This document shows, piece after piece, positions 1 to 9,406 of a stretch of 64,000 nt of DNA (positions within the stretch are counted from its first letter, which is position 1; every line of letters starts with the position of its first letter). The stretch lies in contig NZ_JQKI01000015.1 of assembly GCF_000745965.1 (NCBI RefSeq), positions 1 to 64,000 of the forward strand, given 5' to 3'. Both the position numbers and the translations under genes were made by a program. Below the pieces are notes generated by a model that did no database searches, was not told where the DNA came from, and saw nothing but the letters and a program-made list of their open reading frames with translations. Source of the DNA: Edaphobacter aggregans DSM 19364. GTDB lineage: Bacteria > Acidobacteriota > Terriglobia > Terriglobales > Acidobacteriaceae.

Positions 1-222
1 ACGGGCGGCATCGAACAACGCCCGCTCCAGCCCGCCATCAAGATACCGCTTGCCGATCTGCCATACCGCCTTGGCGGAAAGCCCCAGGTTGGCTCCCACC
101 GCAGGCGTGGACTGTCCCTGATCCAATTGATGCAAGGCCAAGGCGCGCAATGTGTCGTGCGTACCGACTGCAACCCGCCTCCTAACAACTGATCGATCTG
201 CTGTCGATCTCGCTGCTTGAGT
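1..222 (-). pseudogene. IS630-family transposase N-terminal fragment
   Basis: The minus strand reads a helix-turn-helix region typical of IS630-type transposases: a stretch containing THDTLRALALHQLDQGQ followed by LGLSAKAVWQIGKRYLDGG. The reading frame is closed upstream by a stop at 223-225. No ATG or GTG start lies between that stop and the conserved part, only a TTG at 150, so the 5' end looks damaged. The gene runs off the left window edge, so whether the catalytic domain is intact cannot be judged. It marks the left flank of the radical SAM operon. Confidence 0.6.
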
Positions 223-323
223 TCAATCTGAAGTCGTATGCCTCTGCTCACTCCCCAGATATACAGCCAGCACCAGAACCCAACAAGCGCCTACATTGGT
301 TACCTATACATGCGGCCACAGTA

Positions 324-1481
324 CTAGAGGCCGCTCTTTGCTAGTGTCGAAACTACCTCAGGACCTATCTTTCCGGGCCGGTAGTTGAGGGAGCAGACAC
401 AACGCTGGCAAATGGGATTGGTTGGGACGTCGAGATTACTGCGGAAGGCGCGGGCGATGGTGCTATTGAGGGCCTGTTCCAACGTTGCCCCGGCTGTGGA
501 TGCGATGGCTGGCTGGAAGAAGCAGGGGCGTAGCGTGCCGTCAACCTCCATTACGGTTGAGACCCAGGGCGCGTTGCATTGAGGGGATCGAGGCGGTGTC
601 CCTTCAAGGTGTTCACCGAAGCGTGTGGCGAGGCGGCGAAGCTTGGCTTCGTCCTCCTGAATAAAGCGTGAGCGGATATCGTGCTGGTGGGTGGCGATCA
701 GGCCTTCAATCTCTGATTCAAGGGCAGTGATTTCTGCTGCGGTGAGGGCGACCTCCTTCTGGCGGTCGGCAGTCCAGGGCTCATTACGATTGAAAGCGGC
801 AGAGGTGAGGTCTGCGGGCAGGAAGGAGATGCTGTCCAGGCCAATGGCGTGCGCGGCATCGACGGTGGCTCGGAGGTGCGCATGGTTTTGCTTCTGGACA
901 GTTGTGCGGCAGACGATAGGCATCGAGGGGCAAAGGTCGCGGATAGTTCCGATGCCGTGGGCAATTGTTTCGAAGGCGCGGGGGATGCGGCGAATGGTGT
1001 TATGGATAGGTGCGGGGCCGTCGAGCGAAAGAATGATGTCGTCCACCCCATCTGCGATAAGAGCGGCTCGCTTATGTAAGAGCAAACCTGTTGTGAGCAG
1101 GGTGACATGGATAGTCAGAGAGCGGAAGAACTCAAGAATGGCCGGGAGGTCGCGGTTGAGTAACGGTTCTCCACCCGAGAGGACAACCTGTCGGACGCCG
1201 AGATGAATTAACGAGTCGCGATGGCGCATGAGGGTTGCGGCGGAGAGTTCCTGGGATTCGGTGCGCTGCCAGATATCGCACATGACACATCGGCAATTAC
1301 AAAGTGTGTGAATGTTTAGCAATAGTATCGGCAAAGTGGAGATTCGAGAGTCTTGGTGGGCGACTTCAGCGGGCTGGATTTTATATAGTTGTGAGATGAC
1401 GCACCTCCTTGTTACCGAGGCGAAGCTTGCCTGGACCGAGGACCTGTTCTGCGCTTTCGAAAAGATGAGGCAGGGGAGCAC
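324..1481 (-). CDS. Radical SAM protein with SPASM-like C-terminus (last gene of the operon)
   Basis: A radical SAM enzyme: the CxxxCxxC motif that binds the 4Fe-4S cluster is C61, C65 and C68 (numbered from the GTG at 1481), followed by the SGGEPLL glycine-rich motif. The C-terminal third carries further cysteines (QCNAPWV, RPCFF, ICQRCVC), which fits a SPASM/twitch domain binding auxiliary Fe-S clusters. SPASM enzymes often act on peptides or on small molecules; the substrate here is unknown. The start is uncertain. The GTG at 1481 has no clear ribosome-binding site and overlaps the upstream gene by about 100 bases. The only other in-frame candidates are TTG codons, the first at 1334. An AAGGAGG lies at about 1405, inside the end of the upstream gene, so translation is probably coupled. 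Confidence 0.8.
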   Translation of the reverse strand: MLPCLIFSKAQNRSSVQASFASVTRRCVISQLYKIQPAEVAHQDSRISTLPILLLNIHTLCNCRCVMCDIWQRTESQELSAATLMRHRDSLIHLGVRQVVLSGGEPLLNRDLPAILEFFRSLTIHVTLLTTGLLLHKRAALIADGVDDIILSLDGPAPIHNTIRRIPRAFETIAHGIGTIRDLCPSMPIVCRTTVQKQNHAHLRATVDAAHAIGLDSISFLPADLTSAAFNRNEPWTADRQKEVALTAAEITALESEIEGLIATHQHDIRSRFIQEDEAKLRRLATRFGEHLEGTPPRSPQCNAPWVSTVMEVDGTLRPCFFQPAIASTAGATLEQALNSTIARAFRSNLDVPTNPICQRCVCSLNYRPGKIGPEVVSTLAKSGL

Positions 1482-3288
1482 GGACGTAGCGTTCGATGCC
1501 TCCTATCTGGAGGAGGTAGAGGCCGGAGCGGTGGTGTTGCGACAGGCGAGCGTAGAGGGTAGGTGATGCGACCTGGACGCGTCCTTCGAGTACGACGAGT
1601 TCTACATCGGCCGAGGTCAGCTGCGCGAGTGTTTGGGCAGGTGTGGTCTGGATATCGCGAACAGCGATAAAGTCTGCTCGCTTACCGGGCATGATGCGGC
1701 CTTCACCCTGATTCAAGCGGAGAACTGCTGCTGGATTCGTGGTGACGAGGTTGTAAAGAATGGCAGGGTCTACTGCTTGTTCCGAGTGCAGATAGTAAAG
1801 TTCATCGAGGAGGTCCCCACTCGAAGTAAGAGGAGAGTCACTACCGAGGGCTTTACGCTCAATGGCTGTGAGAAGGCCGGCGGAGAGAGTCTGATTGAAG
1901 AGGAAGCGGTTGGAAGTTGGGCAGAGAATGACGGCTACCCCACGTTCATTCAGGAGCGCGATCTGCCGGGTGCCAAGCGCGAGTCCGTGGACGAGGGCGG
2001 TACGGTCGTTGAGGATATTGATGCGGTCAAGCTCCATAATCTCGTTACAGCTTTGTGGGTCGGTGCCTTCCGCAGCGTGAATGATGAAAGGTAACCCGGG
2101 GGGAGTGCACTGGAAGCGCACAATGAGATCTGGATCGAACGCGAGCGAGTGAGCCCAGCCGAAGTTACTGAGGACACGTATGGGAAATCCGGGTTCGGTG
2201 AGCGCGGGATGAAGAGGGTTGTGGTGGCAGACGGTCGTGACGCCTGAGAGGAGATTGCGGATAGCGCCCCACCAGAGGCGGGTCTCAAGCGGAACCTGTA
2301 GGTGTTGCGCGATGGTATGGGCGTGAACCTGATGAATCTCTTGGGCCCACTCCGCGGCGTTGCGGAAGGGTGGTTGGTCTGGCGGGCGCCCGAGATTGGG
2401 AAAGAGAGCAAACTCGAGGTGGTCATGGGCGTTGATGAGACCTGGAAGAAGTACGTAGCCCGTGAGGTCGAGGGAGCTGTGCGGTGTGTCTCGAGCGACG
2501 AACAATCCGTCCTGAACGGAAATCGGGGAGACATCCCACGTTGATTCGTTTGCGCTCCAGGGCACATTTGCGAGTTGAAGGTCGAAAGTAGGCGACGCTC
2601 GCTTCTGCAGCTTGAGGAGATAGATCGCGGGTGTGCTGGCGAAACGGTCGAAGTCGCCAAGCTTGCCTCTCTGCACGAAGAGGATTCTCTCTGGTTCGCC
2701 GAAGGAGGGTTCCGTCAGTTGGATGAGATCGAAGCCTCTATCGGCAAAGGTGGAAAGAATGTCGTCGAGGGAGTACGTGGTTGCAGGTAGTTGGATGCTG
2801 GCATCTTCAATACGGAAGGCGCGAGTCCAATTGCGCTGGATTGCGGTGACAGGGTGCATGTCAGAAAGGAGGATTTGGCCGCCCGCACGCAGGACGCGAG
2901 CGCACTCATCGGCGAAGGCCGTGAGGCTGTCGATGTAACTGAGCACAAAGGAGGCGACGATCAGTTCTACGGAGCCGTCGCTGCCGGGAAGAGCGGAGGC
3001 GTCTCCGAGATGGAGTGCCGTGGCCGGGGCCAGCTTTAGACGGGCACGCTCTAGCATCGCAGGCGAACAGTCGATGCCTGCCAGAGATTTTGGAGAGAGT
3101 GCCTCAAGGCGGCTGAGCCAGCGGCCGGTACCGCAGCCCACGTCGAGGACGTCAGTGCCGGCAATTTCAGGCAAGAGGGCGGGGAGTGTACGTTCTTCTA
3201 GAGTTAGCAGAGGATTAAGTTGGTGATCATAGACCTGCGCCCAACGGTCGAAGGTGCCACTGGACGAGACTGTACTTGGCGCCGTCAC
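1381..3288 (-). CDS. Fusion of SAM-dependent methyltransferase and amidohydrolase
   Basis: A two-domain protein of about 635 residues. Residues 12-210 form a class I methyltransferase with the SAM-binding motif DVLDVGCGTG at 46-55. Residues about 255-590 form a metal-dependent amidohydrolase of the cytosine deaminase/chlorohydrolase superfamily. Its expected ligands are H288 and H290 (HDH), H404 (IIHAAEG), H434 (LVHGLAL) and D484 (LGSDSPLT). I chose the GTG at 3288 because it overlaps the upstream stop (GTGA) and is preceded by GGGAG. An in-frame start further upstream would give a 97-base overlap. Such deaminases or hydrolases usually act on C-N bonds of ring compounds. Fusion to a methyltransferase suggests two tailoring steps on one intermediate; that is inference. 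Confidence 0.85.
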   Translation of the reverse strand: MTAPSTVSSSGTFDRWAQVYDHQLNPLLTLEERTLPALLPEIAGTDVLDVGCGTGRWLSRLEALSPKSLAGIDCSPAMLERARLKLAPATALHLGDASALPGSDGSVELIVASFVLSYIDSLTAFADECARVLRAGGQILLSDMHPVTAIQRNWTRAFRIEDASIQLPATTYSLDDILSTFADRGFDLIQLTEPSFGEPERILFVQRGKLGDFDRFASTPAIYLLKLQKRASPTFDLQLANVPWSANESTWDVSPISVQDGLFVARDTPHSSLDLTGYVLLPGLINAHDHLEFALFPNLGRPPDQPPFRNAAEWAQEIHQVHAHTIAQHLQVPLETRLWWGAIRNLLSGVTTVCHHNPLHPALTEPGFPIRVLSNFGWAHSLAFDPDLIVRFQCTPPGLPFIIHAAEGTDPQSCNEIMELDRINILNDRTALVHGLALGTRQIALLNERGVAVILCPTSNRFLFNQTLSAGLLTAIERKALGSDSPLTSSGDLLDELYYLHSEQAVDPAILYNLVTTNPAAVLRLNQGEGRIMPGKRADFIAVRDIQTTPAQTLAQLTSADVELVVLEGRVQVASPTLYARLSQHHRSGLYLLQIGGIERYVRAPLPHLFESAEQVLGPGKLRLGNKEVRHLTTI

Positions 3289-4754
3289 AAGCTCTCCCGC
3301 TTGGGTTTGCGCAGAGCGATGAACTGATTGGCTAAATGAAGTTCCAAGGGAAAGCTGTAGATATGCAAACGATACCGCCATGCACTGAGGGCTTTGAGGA
3401 AGAGACGGCTCCAGCGGGGTGCACGGATGTCCTGAACGGTGGGCCAGCGGGATGCGACGACGATTTCGAAGTTGTCTATGAGTTGCTTAGTCTTTCGTTT
3501 GAGCCAGGGTGCATTCGTATCGATGCGGAGAGTGTAGTTCATCCATTCGGGAGTGGCCCAACCGGCGGGCGTGTCAGGGAACGGGACCTCGATGTTGCCA
3601 TACATCTCTCCGCCGGCTCTATGGGGCTGAGGAGTGGGAGTGTAGTGCTGAATGATGATCTCGGAATCCGGGTTGATGCGCTTGATCTTTCGGATAAAGC
3701 GGAGCGTCTCACGCGTATCGCGGTCGGGATCATTGGGGTTACCGATGACGAAGGAGAACTCCGGAATGATCCCGAACTCGCGGGTGCGGCGGGCGATCTC
3801 GAGCGTCTGTTGTGTGGTTATCCCTTTTTGCATCTCCTCAAGAACCCAGTCCGAACCTGACTCCGCGCCAAAGAAGATCATGGCGCAGCCGGCGCGCTTG
3901 ATCGCGGCCCATGTCTCATCGGAGTAGCGAGACATGATGTCAACGCGTGCCTCGCACCACCAGCGGAGCTTGAGCGAAGCCATGCGATCGCAGAGTTCGC
4001 GGGCGAGGTCTTCGCGGAGGAAGAAATTCATGTCGTAGAACTGTACGGAATCGGCGCCATAACGTTCGACGAGATGTGTGAGGATGGCGACGGTGCGCTC
4101 TGGGGACTCAAATTTTTCTTTATTGCCGTACGCGGCATGAACGCCGCAGAAGCTGCAATTGAAGGGGCACCCGATGCTCGCGTGGTGTACCGCCGTTCGT
4201 TTACCGAAGAACGAGGGGCGGAGATACTTCTCCACCGGAAGTCGATGGAATGGCGACCAGGGAAACTCATCCGGTCCCTTCATCGGCCGTTCGCCGTTGT
4301 CGCGATGCAGGCCGAAGACGTCTTTGTAGAGCAGACCCTTGATGCCCTCGAGGGGGCGGTTGCCACGGAGTGCATCGAGAAGTTCCAGCAGGGTATCTTC
4401 ACCCTGGCCACGGACGACATAATCAACGTAGCGTGCGTTGAGGGCGGCCTCGGGATAAATGGAGGGAAAGTAGCCGCCCCAGCAGATGGGGACCTCTGGA
4501 TGTAGTTTGCGGACTTCTCGGGAGGTTTCCATGGCGACGACCATCTGTGGGCCCGGCATGGCAGACACGCCGAGGAGCTCAACGTGATGCTTCTCGATGA
4601 GTTGGAGGATGCGGCCAGTTGGGTCTTCCTCGAGGTTGCCGTCTACAATCTCATACTCCTCTTTGCCTTCAAGGACTGCTGCGAGGGCGAGGACAGCGAG
4701 TGGAAGGCGGCGGTTACGCGGCTTGGTGGCTCGGGGGTGATAGAGGATGATCAT
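3285..4754 (-). CDS. Cobalamin-binding-type radical SAM protein (fifth of five)
   Basis: A 489-residue B12-type radical SAM protein. The N-terminal 140 residues have a Rossmann-like cobalamin-binding fold (LLGVSAMPGPQ, CWGGYFPSIYPE, DYVVRGQGEDT). The radical SAM core has the cluster motif C196, C200, C203 (CPFNCSFC) and a later FGAESGSD segment. Members of this class (BchE, P-methylase, many antibiotic tailoring enzymes) do methylation at unactivated carbon or phosphorus, ring formation or other radical chemistry. The ATG at 4754 overlaps the stop of the upstream methyltransferase (ATGA), so translation is coupled. It is more distant in sequence from the other four radical SAM proteins here than those are within their pairs. 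Substrate unknown. Confidence 0.88.
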   Translation of the reverse strand: MIILYHPRATKPRNRRLPLAVLALAAVLEGKEEYEIVDGNLEEDPTGRILQLIEKHHVELLGVSAMPGPQMVVAMETSREVRKLHPEVPICWGGYFPSIYPEAALNARYVDYVVRGQGEDTLLELLDALRGNRPLEGIKGLLYKDVFGLHRDNGERPMKGPDEFPWSPFHRLPVEKYLRPSFFGKRTAVHHASIGCPFNCSFCGVHAAYGNKEKFESPERTVAILTHLVERYGADSVQFYDMNFFLREDLARELCDRMASLKLRWWCEARVDIMSRYSDETWAAIKRAGCAMIFFGAESGSDWVLEEMQKGITTQQTLEIARRTREFGIIPEFSFVIGNPNDPDRDTRETLRFIRKIKRINPDSEIIIQHYTPTPQPHRAGGEMYGNIEVPFPDTPAGWATPEWMNYTLRIDTNAPWLKRKTKQLIDNFEIVVASRWPTVQDIRAPRWSRLFLKALSAWRYRLHIYSFPLELHLANQFIALRKPKRESL

Positions 4755-5719
4755 GCGGGAACCTCGGCCATGAAGATGCGGAACTCCGAGGGGGTACGAC
4801 GGCCTTTAAGCTTTGCGCGCAGTGGGCGGAGGGCCCAGTGAACGCCATAAAAAGGCTTCAGAATTTGCCAGCGGATACCAAGCGCAGTCGCAAGTGCATC
4901 AAGGCGCTGCGGGGTAAGGAATTCCTGGCTGGCCAAAGAATTGGATGCGAAGCCGTATACGGATCTGAAGTGAGCGTGCTTTTCTTCGACCATTGCTGTG
5001 CCACTGGATTCATGCCGGTACCAGGGGCTATCGGCAATAACGATCTTGCCTCCTGGGCATGTGCAGCGAAGTGCCTCGGCAAGGGTCCTTGTGTAGTCCT
5101 TCGAATAGTGGAAGGAGGCATTGAAGATGGCAAGGTCAAAGGCGGCTCTGGGGAATGGGAGGCGATCGACGCTAGCCTGAACGCGCGGGAACATGGATGG
5201 AAGATGTGCGGCGTAGTGGGCGGCCGCACCGAGGCCATCCCGGTTGTTTGTGAGGATGTCGACGGCGACAGGCCGATGCCCAAGAAGTGACAACCGATAG
5301 CTGAGCCAGCCATTGCCGGCCCCCAGGTCGAGGATGCGGAGAGGACGCTTCTGCAGCCTGCTGAGGATCTTGCGTTCGAGATGACGGTAAGTTGCAGCAC
5401 GAATTTTCCATTGGGCGGCGAGCTTACCTGTGATGTCGTCATAAGGGAGAGCGAGGTAATATGCGGGGTCGTTGCTGCCACGTGCCTCGGCTTCGCGGAT
5501 GAACTCGTACTCCGCAATGAAGCGGTCGAACGATTCCGCGCGGCCTGGAGGAAGAGACCGCCAGATCCCGTCTTCCTGCAAAGTGACGGCGCCGCACCGG
5601 ACGCAGGGATGGCTGCCTGAGACCCTGGGATTCAGGACGTCGCCGCAACTCCAGCAGCACAAGTGGAAGCTATCTGTGGCCAACGCGGTGGGGGTCTCTG
5701 CTGGCGTGATGGTGGTCAT
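4751..5719 (-). CDS. SAM methyltransferase with N-terminal zinc-ribbon-like segment
   Basis: A 322-residue protein. Residues 21-45 hold two CxxC-type pairs (CCWSCG and HPCVRCG), as in a small zinc ribbon. Residues 127-290 form a class I methyltransferase with motif I ILDLGAGNGWLS at 129-140 and a later FDLAIFNASFHY. I chose the ATG at 5719 because it overlaps the upstream stop as ATGA; a longer reading frame upstream runs into the neighbouring gene. It resembles family members with a short N-terminal metal-binding module, but I cannot name the substrate. Position between a second methyltransferase and a B12 radical SAM gene points to tailoring in the same pathway. Confidence 0.82.
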   Translation of the reverse strand: MTTITPAETPTALATDSFHLCCWSCGDVLNPRVSGSHPCVRCGAVTLQEDGIWRSLPPGRAESFDRFIAEYEFIREAEARGSNDPAYYLALPYDDITGKLAAQWKIRAATYRHLERKILSRLQKRPLRILDLGAGNGWLSYRLSLLGHRPVAVDILTNNRDGLGAAAHYAAHLPSMFPRVQASVDRLPFPRAAFDLAIFNASFHYSKDYTRTLAEALRCTCPGGKIVIADSPWYRHESSGTAMVEEKHAHFRSVYGFASNSLASQEFLTPQRLDALATALGIRWQILKPFYGVHWALRPLRAKLKGRRTPSEFRIFMAEVPA

Positions 5720-6531
5720 GGGGAGACCTTCTCGAAGCACAGCAGAATGTGATCGCCGGTCGCGCGGAAAAAAGGCAGATTGGCGAGGATGTTTTCGAGA
5801 TGGCACAGTAGTCGTAAGGTATGCGGATGACGACGCGCCCATGGCTCCAGGTAGGACGGAGGAATGGCAACTCCGACACCAACGCGAGAGCGAAGGCGGA
5901 AGTGTGGCGCGAAACTGCGGCGAAGCTTCCGCAGGGTCGGATAGTAAACGCGGAGGGTTGCTCCATTCAGCTGTGCATCCGCATAACCCTTGCAACGGCG
6001 GAGTGCCTTCGCCACCTGACCCCGGCTGAGGTAGTAGAGGATCTCGATGAGACAGATGCGAGTAGAGAAGCAGAACAGGAGCGTGCCTCCCGGCTTAACA
6101 AGTCCGGACAGGGCGGCGACAACCGGTCCGAGGTCCTCGATGCAGTTGAGTCCGGAGAAATTGGAGAAGACGCCATCGAAGCGGACGGCAGGGGTGAGCT
6201 CATCAATGCGTTCGGTGGGGAGTTGGTGGAAGACTATGGGAGGAATTGGCGAGCTGAGGTCGAGGCGCTGCTCGGCGCGGGCGATCATCTGTTGAGAGGC
6301 GTCGCAGGCAAAGACCGAAATTCCATTGGCTCCGAGAAACAAGGCATCCTCGCCGGTACCGCAGTTCAGTTCAAGAATGTTGTCCTTCGGGTGGTAGGTC
6401 TTGAGCAGCACCTCCCAGACGGCGTTGCGCTGCGCACGGCCAATCAGGGAACTCGTGAAGTCTCGATCGTAGGTGTCGGCCAGACGGTCGAAGGCCGCCC
6501 CGGCGGAGATTCCGAGCCCCTGGGTGCTCAC
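5716..6531 (-). CDS. Class I SAM-dependent methyltransferase
   Basis: A 271-residue methyltransferase. Motif I is NILELNCGTGEDALFL starting near residue 51, with FDGVFSNFSGLNC as the later acidic/post-I region. It resembles small-molecule methyltransferases of the Methyltransf_11/25 type. The GTG start at 6531 overlaps the stop of the upstream radical SAM gene as GTGA, and its own stop overlaps the ATG of the next gene as ATGA. The order of genes and the overlaps place it in one translationally coupled unit with the radical SAM enzymes. The acceptor (O, N or C) cannot be told from sequence. Confidence 0.85.
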   Translation of the reverse strand: MSTQGLGISAGAAFDRLADTYDRDFTSSLIGRAQRNAVWEVLLKTYHPKDNILELNCGTGEDALFLGANGISVFACDASQQMIARAEQRLDLSSPIPPIVFHQLPTERIDELTPAVRFDGVFSNFSGLNCIEDLGPVVAALSGLVKPGGTLLFCFSTRICLIEILYYLSRGQVAKALRRCKGYADAQLNGATLRVYYPTLRKLRRSFAPHFRLRSRVGVGVAIPPSYLEPWARRHPHTLRLLCHLENILANLPFFRATGDHILLCFEKVSP

Positions 6532-7931
6532 GCTTCCACCTCAGTCGCGGTGGCGGCCAGGCCCTGCCGGGCTGTGGCGATCTGCATCTTGAGTTGGTGA
6601 AGGTCAGAGGGATCGTTGGAATTGCTCTGTGCAAGCCGCGCGAGTTGCACCTCCGCGCGGAGCAGCTTGTCGGCGTGGGCGTAATAGTCGCGAGAGTGTC
6701 GGCCCTGGATCTTGATCTCGCGGTCGGAAGATTGACCCCACGGTTTCAGCTGCACGAGCTTGCTCTGAATCTCGGAGTAGTAGGGTGTGCCCTTGATGGG
6801 ATAGGAGACAGTGGTAAAGAAGATGTCGGGCTGGGCCTTACGAACGTGGTCGATGGTCGCCTCAATGTCCTGCATCTCCTCGCCCTCATAGCCCCACATA
6901 AGAAACATGCCGCTCTGAATGTTACGCGCGCGGCTCATGGCGACAGCCCGCTGGACCTGCTCTACCTTGACGCCACGGTCCATTGAGTCGAGAAGGCGCT
7001 GGGAGCCGGATTCGGAGCCGATCCAGATCCGGAAGCAGCCTAGCTCGGCGAGAAGATCGAGCATCTCTTCATTGAGGCGGTCGGCGCGTGAGATGCACTC
7101 GAAAGGAATGTGAAGGCCGCGGCGGTGCATCTCTGCGGCATACTGTCGAATCCACTGGTGGTTGATGGTAAAGACATCGTCAGAGACCCACGCGATGTCC
7201 GGTGTGTATTCGGTCAAAAGCCATTCGAGCTCATCTACGACCTTGATCGGATTTCGCCTGCGATGGGTCTGGCCGTACACCTGGTGACTGCACCAGCGGC
7301 ACTTATAAGGGCAGCCGCGTGCGGTGATGAAGTTGACGGAGCCCTGCCCGTGGTGTTCGCGCCAGGTGTCGACGTAGCGGTGGAGATCGATAGCGTGGCG
7401 GGCGGGCCAAGGCTGCGCGTCGAGATCTGCGATCTGACCGCGGGGAGGATTCTGGTGGAAGCGGCCGGAGTCGTCGAGGTATGCCACGCCGGCGATCTTC
7501 GAGCGCCAGGCGAGGGCGTCAGGGTGCTCCCGGAGGGCGGTAAGTAACTCCTGCATGGTCGCTTCGCCTTCGCCGAAGACGACGAACTCAGCGCCAGCTT
7601 CGAGGTACTCCTGGGCGTAGGCGCCGGGCTCGGGACCTCCTACGATGACACGCCATCCGGCTTGACGGGCAACACCCATAATCTCGACGGCGTTGGCGCG
7701 CGTCATCAGGTTGGCGTAGATACCCAGGACGCCAGGTGTTTCTGATTGCAGGTGGTGAAAGAGTGCAGTGCGGCTGGAAAAGGTCGTGTCGAAGACGTCG
7801 ACATCAAAGCCATTCTGGCGGAGATGAGAGCAGAGGTAGAGGATGCCCAGGGGAGCGTAGGGCTTCATAATCTGCATCTCTTTAGGATCCTCGTAGAGGA
7901 AGTAGCCGTGGGTGAGTAGAAGGTCAGCCAT
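6528..7931 (-). CDS. Cobalamin-binding-type radical SAM protein (fourth of five)
   Basis: A 467-residue B12-type radical SAM protein. The N-terminal cobalamin-binding fold covers about residues 1-140 (VIVGGPEPGAY, FVVFGEGEAT). The cluster motif is C207, C211, C214 (CPYKCRWC), followed by WVSDDVFT and IWIGSESGSQ of the TIM-barrel core. I chose the ATG at 7931, which shares one base with the upstream stop (TGATG). A longer reading frame starts at 8042 but the extra 37 residues look like out-of-frame translation of the neighbour. It is a clear paralogue of the gene at 7931-9406: the two share the opening H-Y-L...D...K/QPY.PLG pattern and the segment around the DDVF motif. Confidence 0.88.
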   Translation of the reverse strand: MADLLLTHGYFLYEDPKEMQIMKPYAPLGILYLCSHLRQNGFDVDVFDTTFSSRTALFHHLQSETPGVLGIYANLMTRANAVEIMGVARQAGWRVIVGGPEPGAYAQEYLEAGAEFVVFGEGEATMQELLTALREHPDALAWRSKIAGVAYLDDSGRFHQNPPRGQIADLDAQPWPARHAIDLHRYVDTWREHHGQGSVNFITARGCPYKCRWCSHQVYGQTHRRRNPIKVVDELEWLLTEYTPDIAWVSDDVFTINHQWIRQYAAEMHRRGLHIPFECISRADRLNEEMLDLLAELGCFRIWIGSESGSQRLLDSMDRGVKVEQVQRAVAMSRARNIQSGMFLMWGYEGEEMQDIEATIDHVRKAQPDIFFTTVSYPIKGTPYYSEIQSKLVQLKPWGQSSDREIKIQGRHSRDYYAHADKLLRAEVQLARLAQSNSNDPSDLHQLKMQIATARQGLAATATEVEA

Positions 7932-9406
7932 CAGGCACCCCTTTCGGTCAGCACTTCCTCCAATGGCATAAAGACGGAGTGACTGAGCGTAAGAATATTG
8001 GCATTGCGGCTCACCGGCTCGAGTGCGTGTACGGTGGCCCATAACGTGTCGATGGCGTGCGCATCGATCTTGGCGACCTCGGCGTGGAGGGCCTGTCGGA
8101 GAGCGCGGTAGAAGTCGTCGTGGTAGGTAGCGGTGTGGATCGTACAGAGGTCATCACTGTCGTTCCAATTGCGCTTGGATCCAAGCTGTTGCTGAACTCG
8201 CTCGTAGAAGACTGTGCCGGGAAGTGGATAGGAGACGGAGACGCCGATATCGTCGGGCCGAGTTTCGCGGACGAGTGCTATGGTCTCAAGAATCTCGGGC
8301 CAGCCCTCGCCCGGGTAACCGAACTGGAGGAAGAAACAGGCGCGGATGCCTACGTTTGCCAGTCGGCGACGGGCGGCGTGAACGGCGGAGAGAGAGAGGC
8401 CTTTATTCATGGCGTCGAGTATTTTTTGCGAGCCGGACTCGACGCCCATCCAGATCTCCGCGCAACCGGCGCGTTTGAGTGCATTGACGGTGGATTCAGA
8501 GAGAAGGTCAGCGCGGGATTGGATCTTGAACGGAAGCGGTTCGCCATAGGATTCGACGGCCGTGGCAAAGGCCTCGACCCAACGGCGGTCGAGAGCGAAG
8601 ACATCGTCACCAAACCAAATATGCTCGACTCCGAAGACGGTCTTCAACTGATGGAGTTCGGCAGCCACGGCCTCGGGAGGGCGGAGCTGAAACCGGCTTC
8701 CGGAGATGGGCTTGGCGCACCAGTTGCAGCGGAAGGGGCAGCCCCGGCTGGCAACGACGTTTGTAGAGAAGTGCCCGTGCGCTGCAGTCCATGCGGATCG
8801 GTATGGCTCCATGTCGATGAGCTCACGAGCGACGGTCGGTAGATTGGCCCAGGATGAGTTGATGGGCGGTGGCGCAGCGGTTGCCAATTTGTCGTCCACA
8901 TAGTGAACGAGTCCAGGGAGGACCTTCGGTTTGCCCGTTTGCAGCAAAGAGGTGCAGAGCTCGGTCAGGGTTTGTTCAGCCTCGCCATTCAGAATGAAGT
9001 CGACACCGCGGTCCAGGTAGTGGGCGGGGTGATCAGTCGCGTCGGAACCGTGGGCGATGACAGTGATGCCGCGAGAGTGGGCAATGGCTGCAAGTTCGCA
9101 AGCCAGCTCACGCATATGCGTCAGGCACATCTTGGTTACAAAGTTGAAATCGTCCTCGTAGAGGACGAGTATGCGCGGGCGGTGTCGGTCAAGGGCCTCG
9201 ATGAAGTTGGGGATAGGATCGGCAAAGGTGGGATCGAAGATCGCCACGGAGACACTACAGCCACGCAGTGCGGTGGCGGCGTAGAGGGTGCCAAGGGGAG
9301 GATACGGCTGCATCTTGCGCCACTGTTTGGCATCGTGCGCAAGGTGATAGGAGTGCGTGAGCAGTACCTCGACTGCGCGTCTTGCGGGAAAGAACTCAGC
9401 AGACAT
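7931..9406 (-). CDS. Cobalamin-binding-type radical SAM protein (third of five)
   Basis: A 491-residue B12-type radical SAM protein. The N-terminal domain (to about residue 150) has the degenerate cobalamin-binding fold with ITVIAHGSDATDHP and FILNGEAEQT. The cluster motif is C223, C227, C230 (CPFRCNWC), then WFGDDVFALD and IWMGVESGSQ. The ATG at 9406 lies 11 bases inside the end of the upstream gene and has a GGTGGAG ribosome-binding site. An earlier start at 9442 is possible but less well placed. The cobalamin domain is less typical than in the paralogues (VLYEDDFNF where many have VGIS or similar), so cobalamin binding should not be taken for granted. Confidence 0.87.
   Translation of the reverse strand: MSAEFFPARRAVEVLLTHSYHLAHDAKQWRKMQPYPPLGTLYAATALRGCSVSVAIFDPTFADPIPNFIEALDRHRPRILVLYEDDFNFVTKMCLTHMRELACELAAIAHSRGITVIAHGSDATDHPAHYLDRGVDFILNGEAEQTLTELCTSLLQTGKPKVLPGLVHYVDDKLATAAPPPINSSWANLPTVARELIDMEPYRSAWTAAHGHFSTNVVASRGCPFRCNWCAKPISGSRFQLRPPEAVAAELHQLKTVFGVEHIWFGDDVFALDRRWVEAFATAVESYGEPLPFKIQSRADLLSESTVNALKRAGCAEIWMGVESGSQKILDAMNKGLSLSAVHAARRRLANVGIRACFFLQFGYPGEGWPEILETIALVRETRPDDIGVSVSYPLPGTVFYERVQQQLGSKRNWNDSDDLCTIHTATYHDDFYRALRQALHAEVAKIDAHAIDTLWATVHALEPVSRNANILTLSHSVFMPLEEVLTERGA

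Noticed and set aside
385..1566. Long plus-strand open frames opposite the first radical SAM gene
   Set aside because: They lie entirely over a clear minus-strand gene, lack domains and have the reversed codon pattern expected of shadows.
8057..8842. 261-codon plus-strand frame over the third radical SAM gene
   Set aside because: Fully antisense to an intact conserved gene; no ribosome-binding site or recognisable motif.
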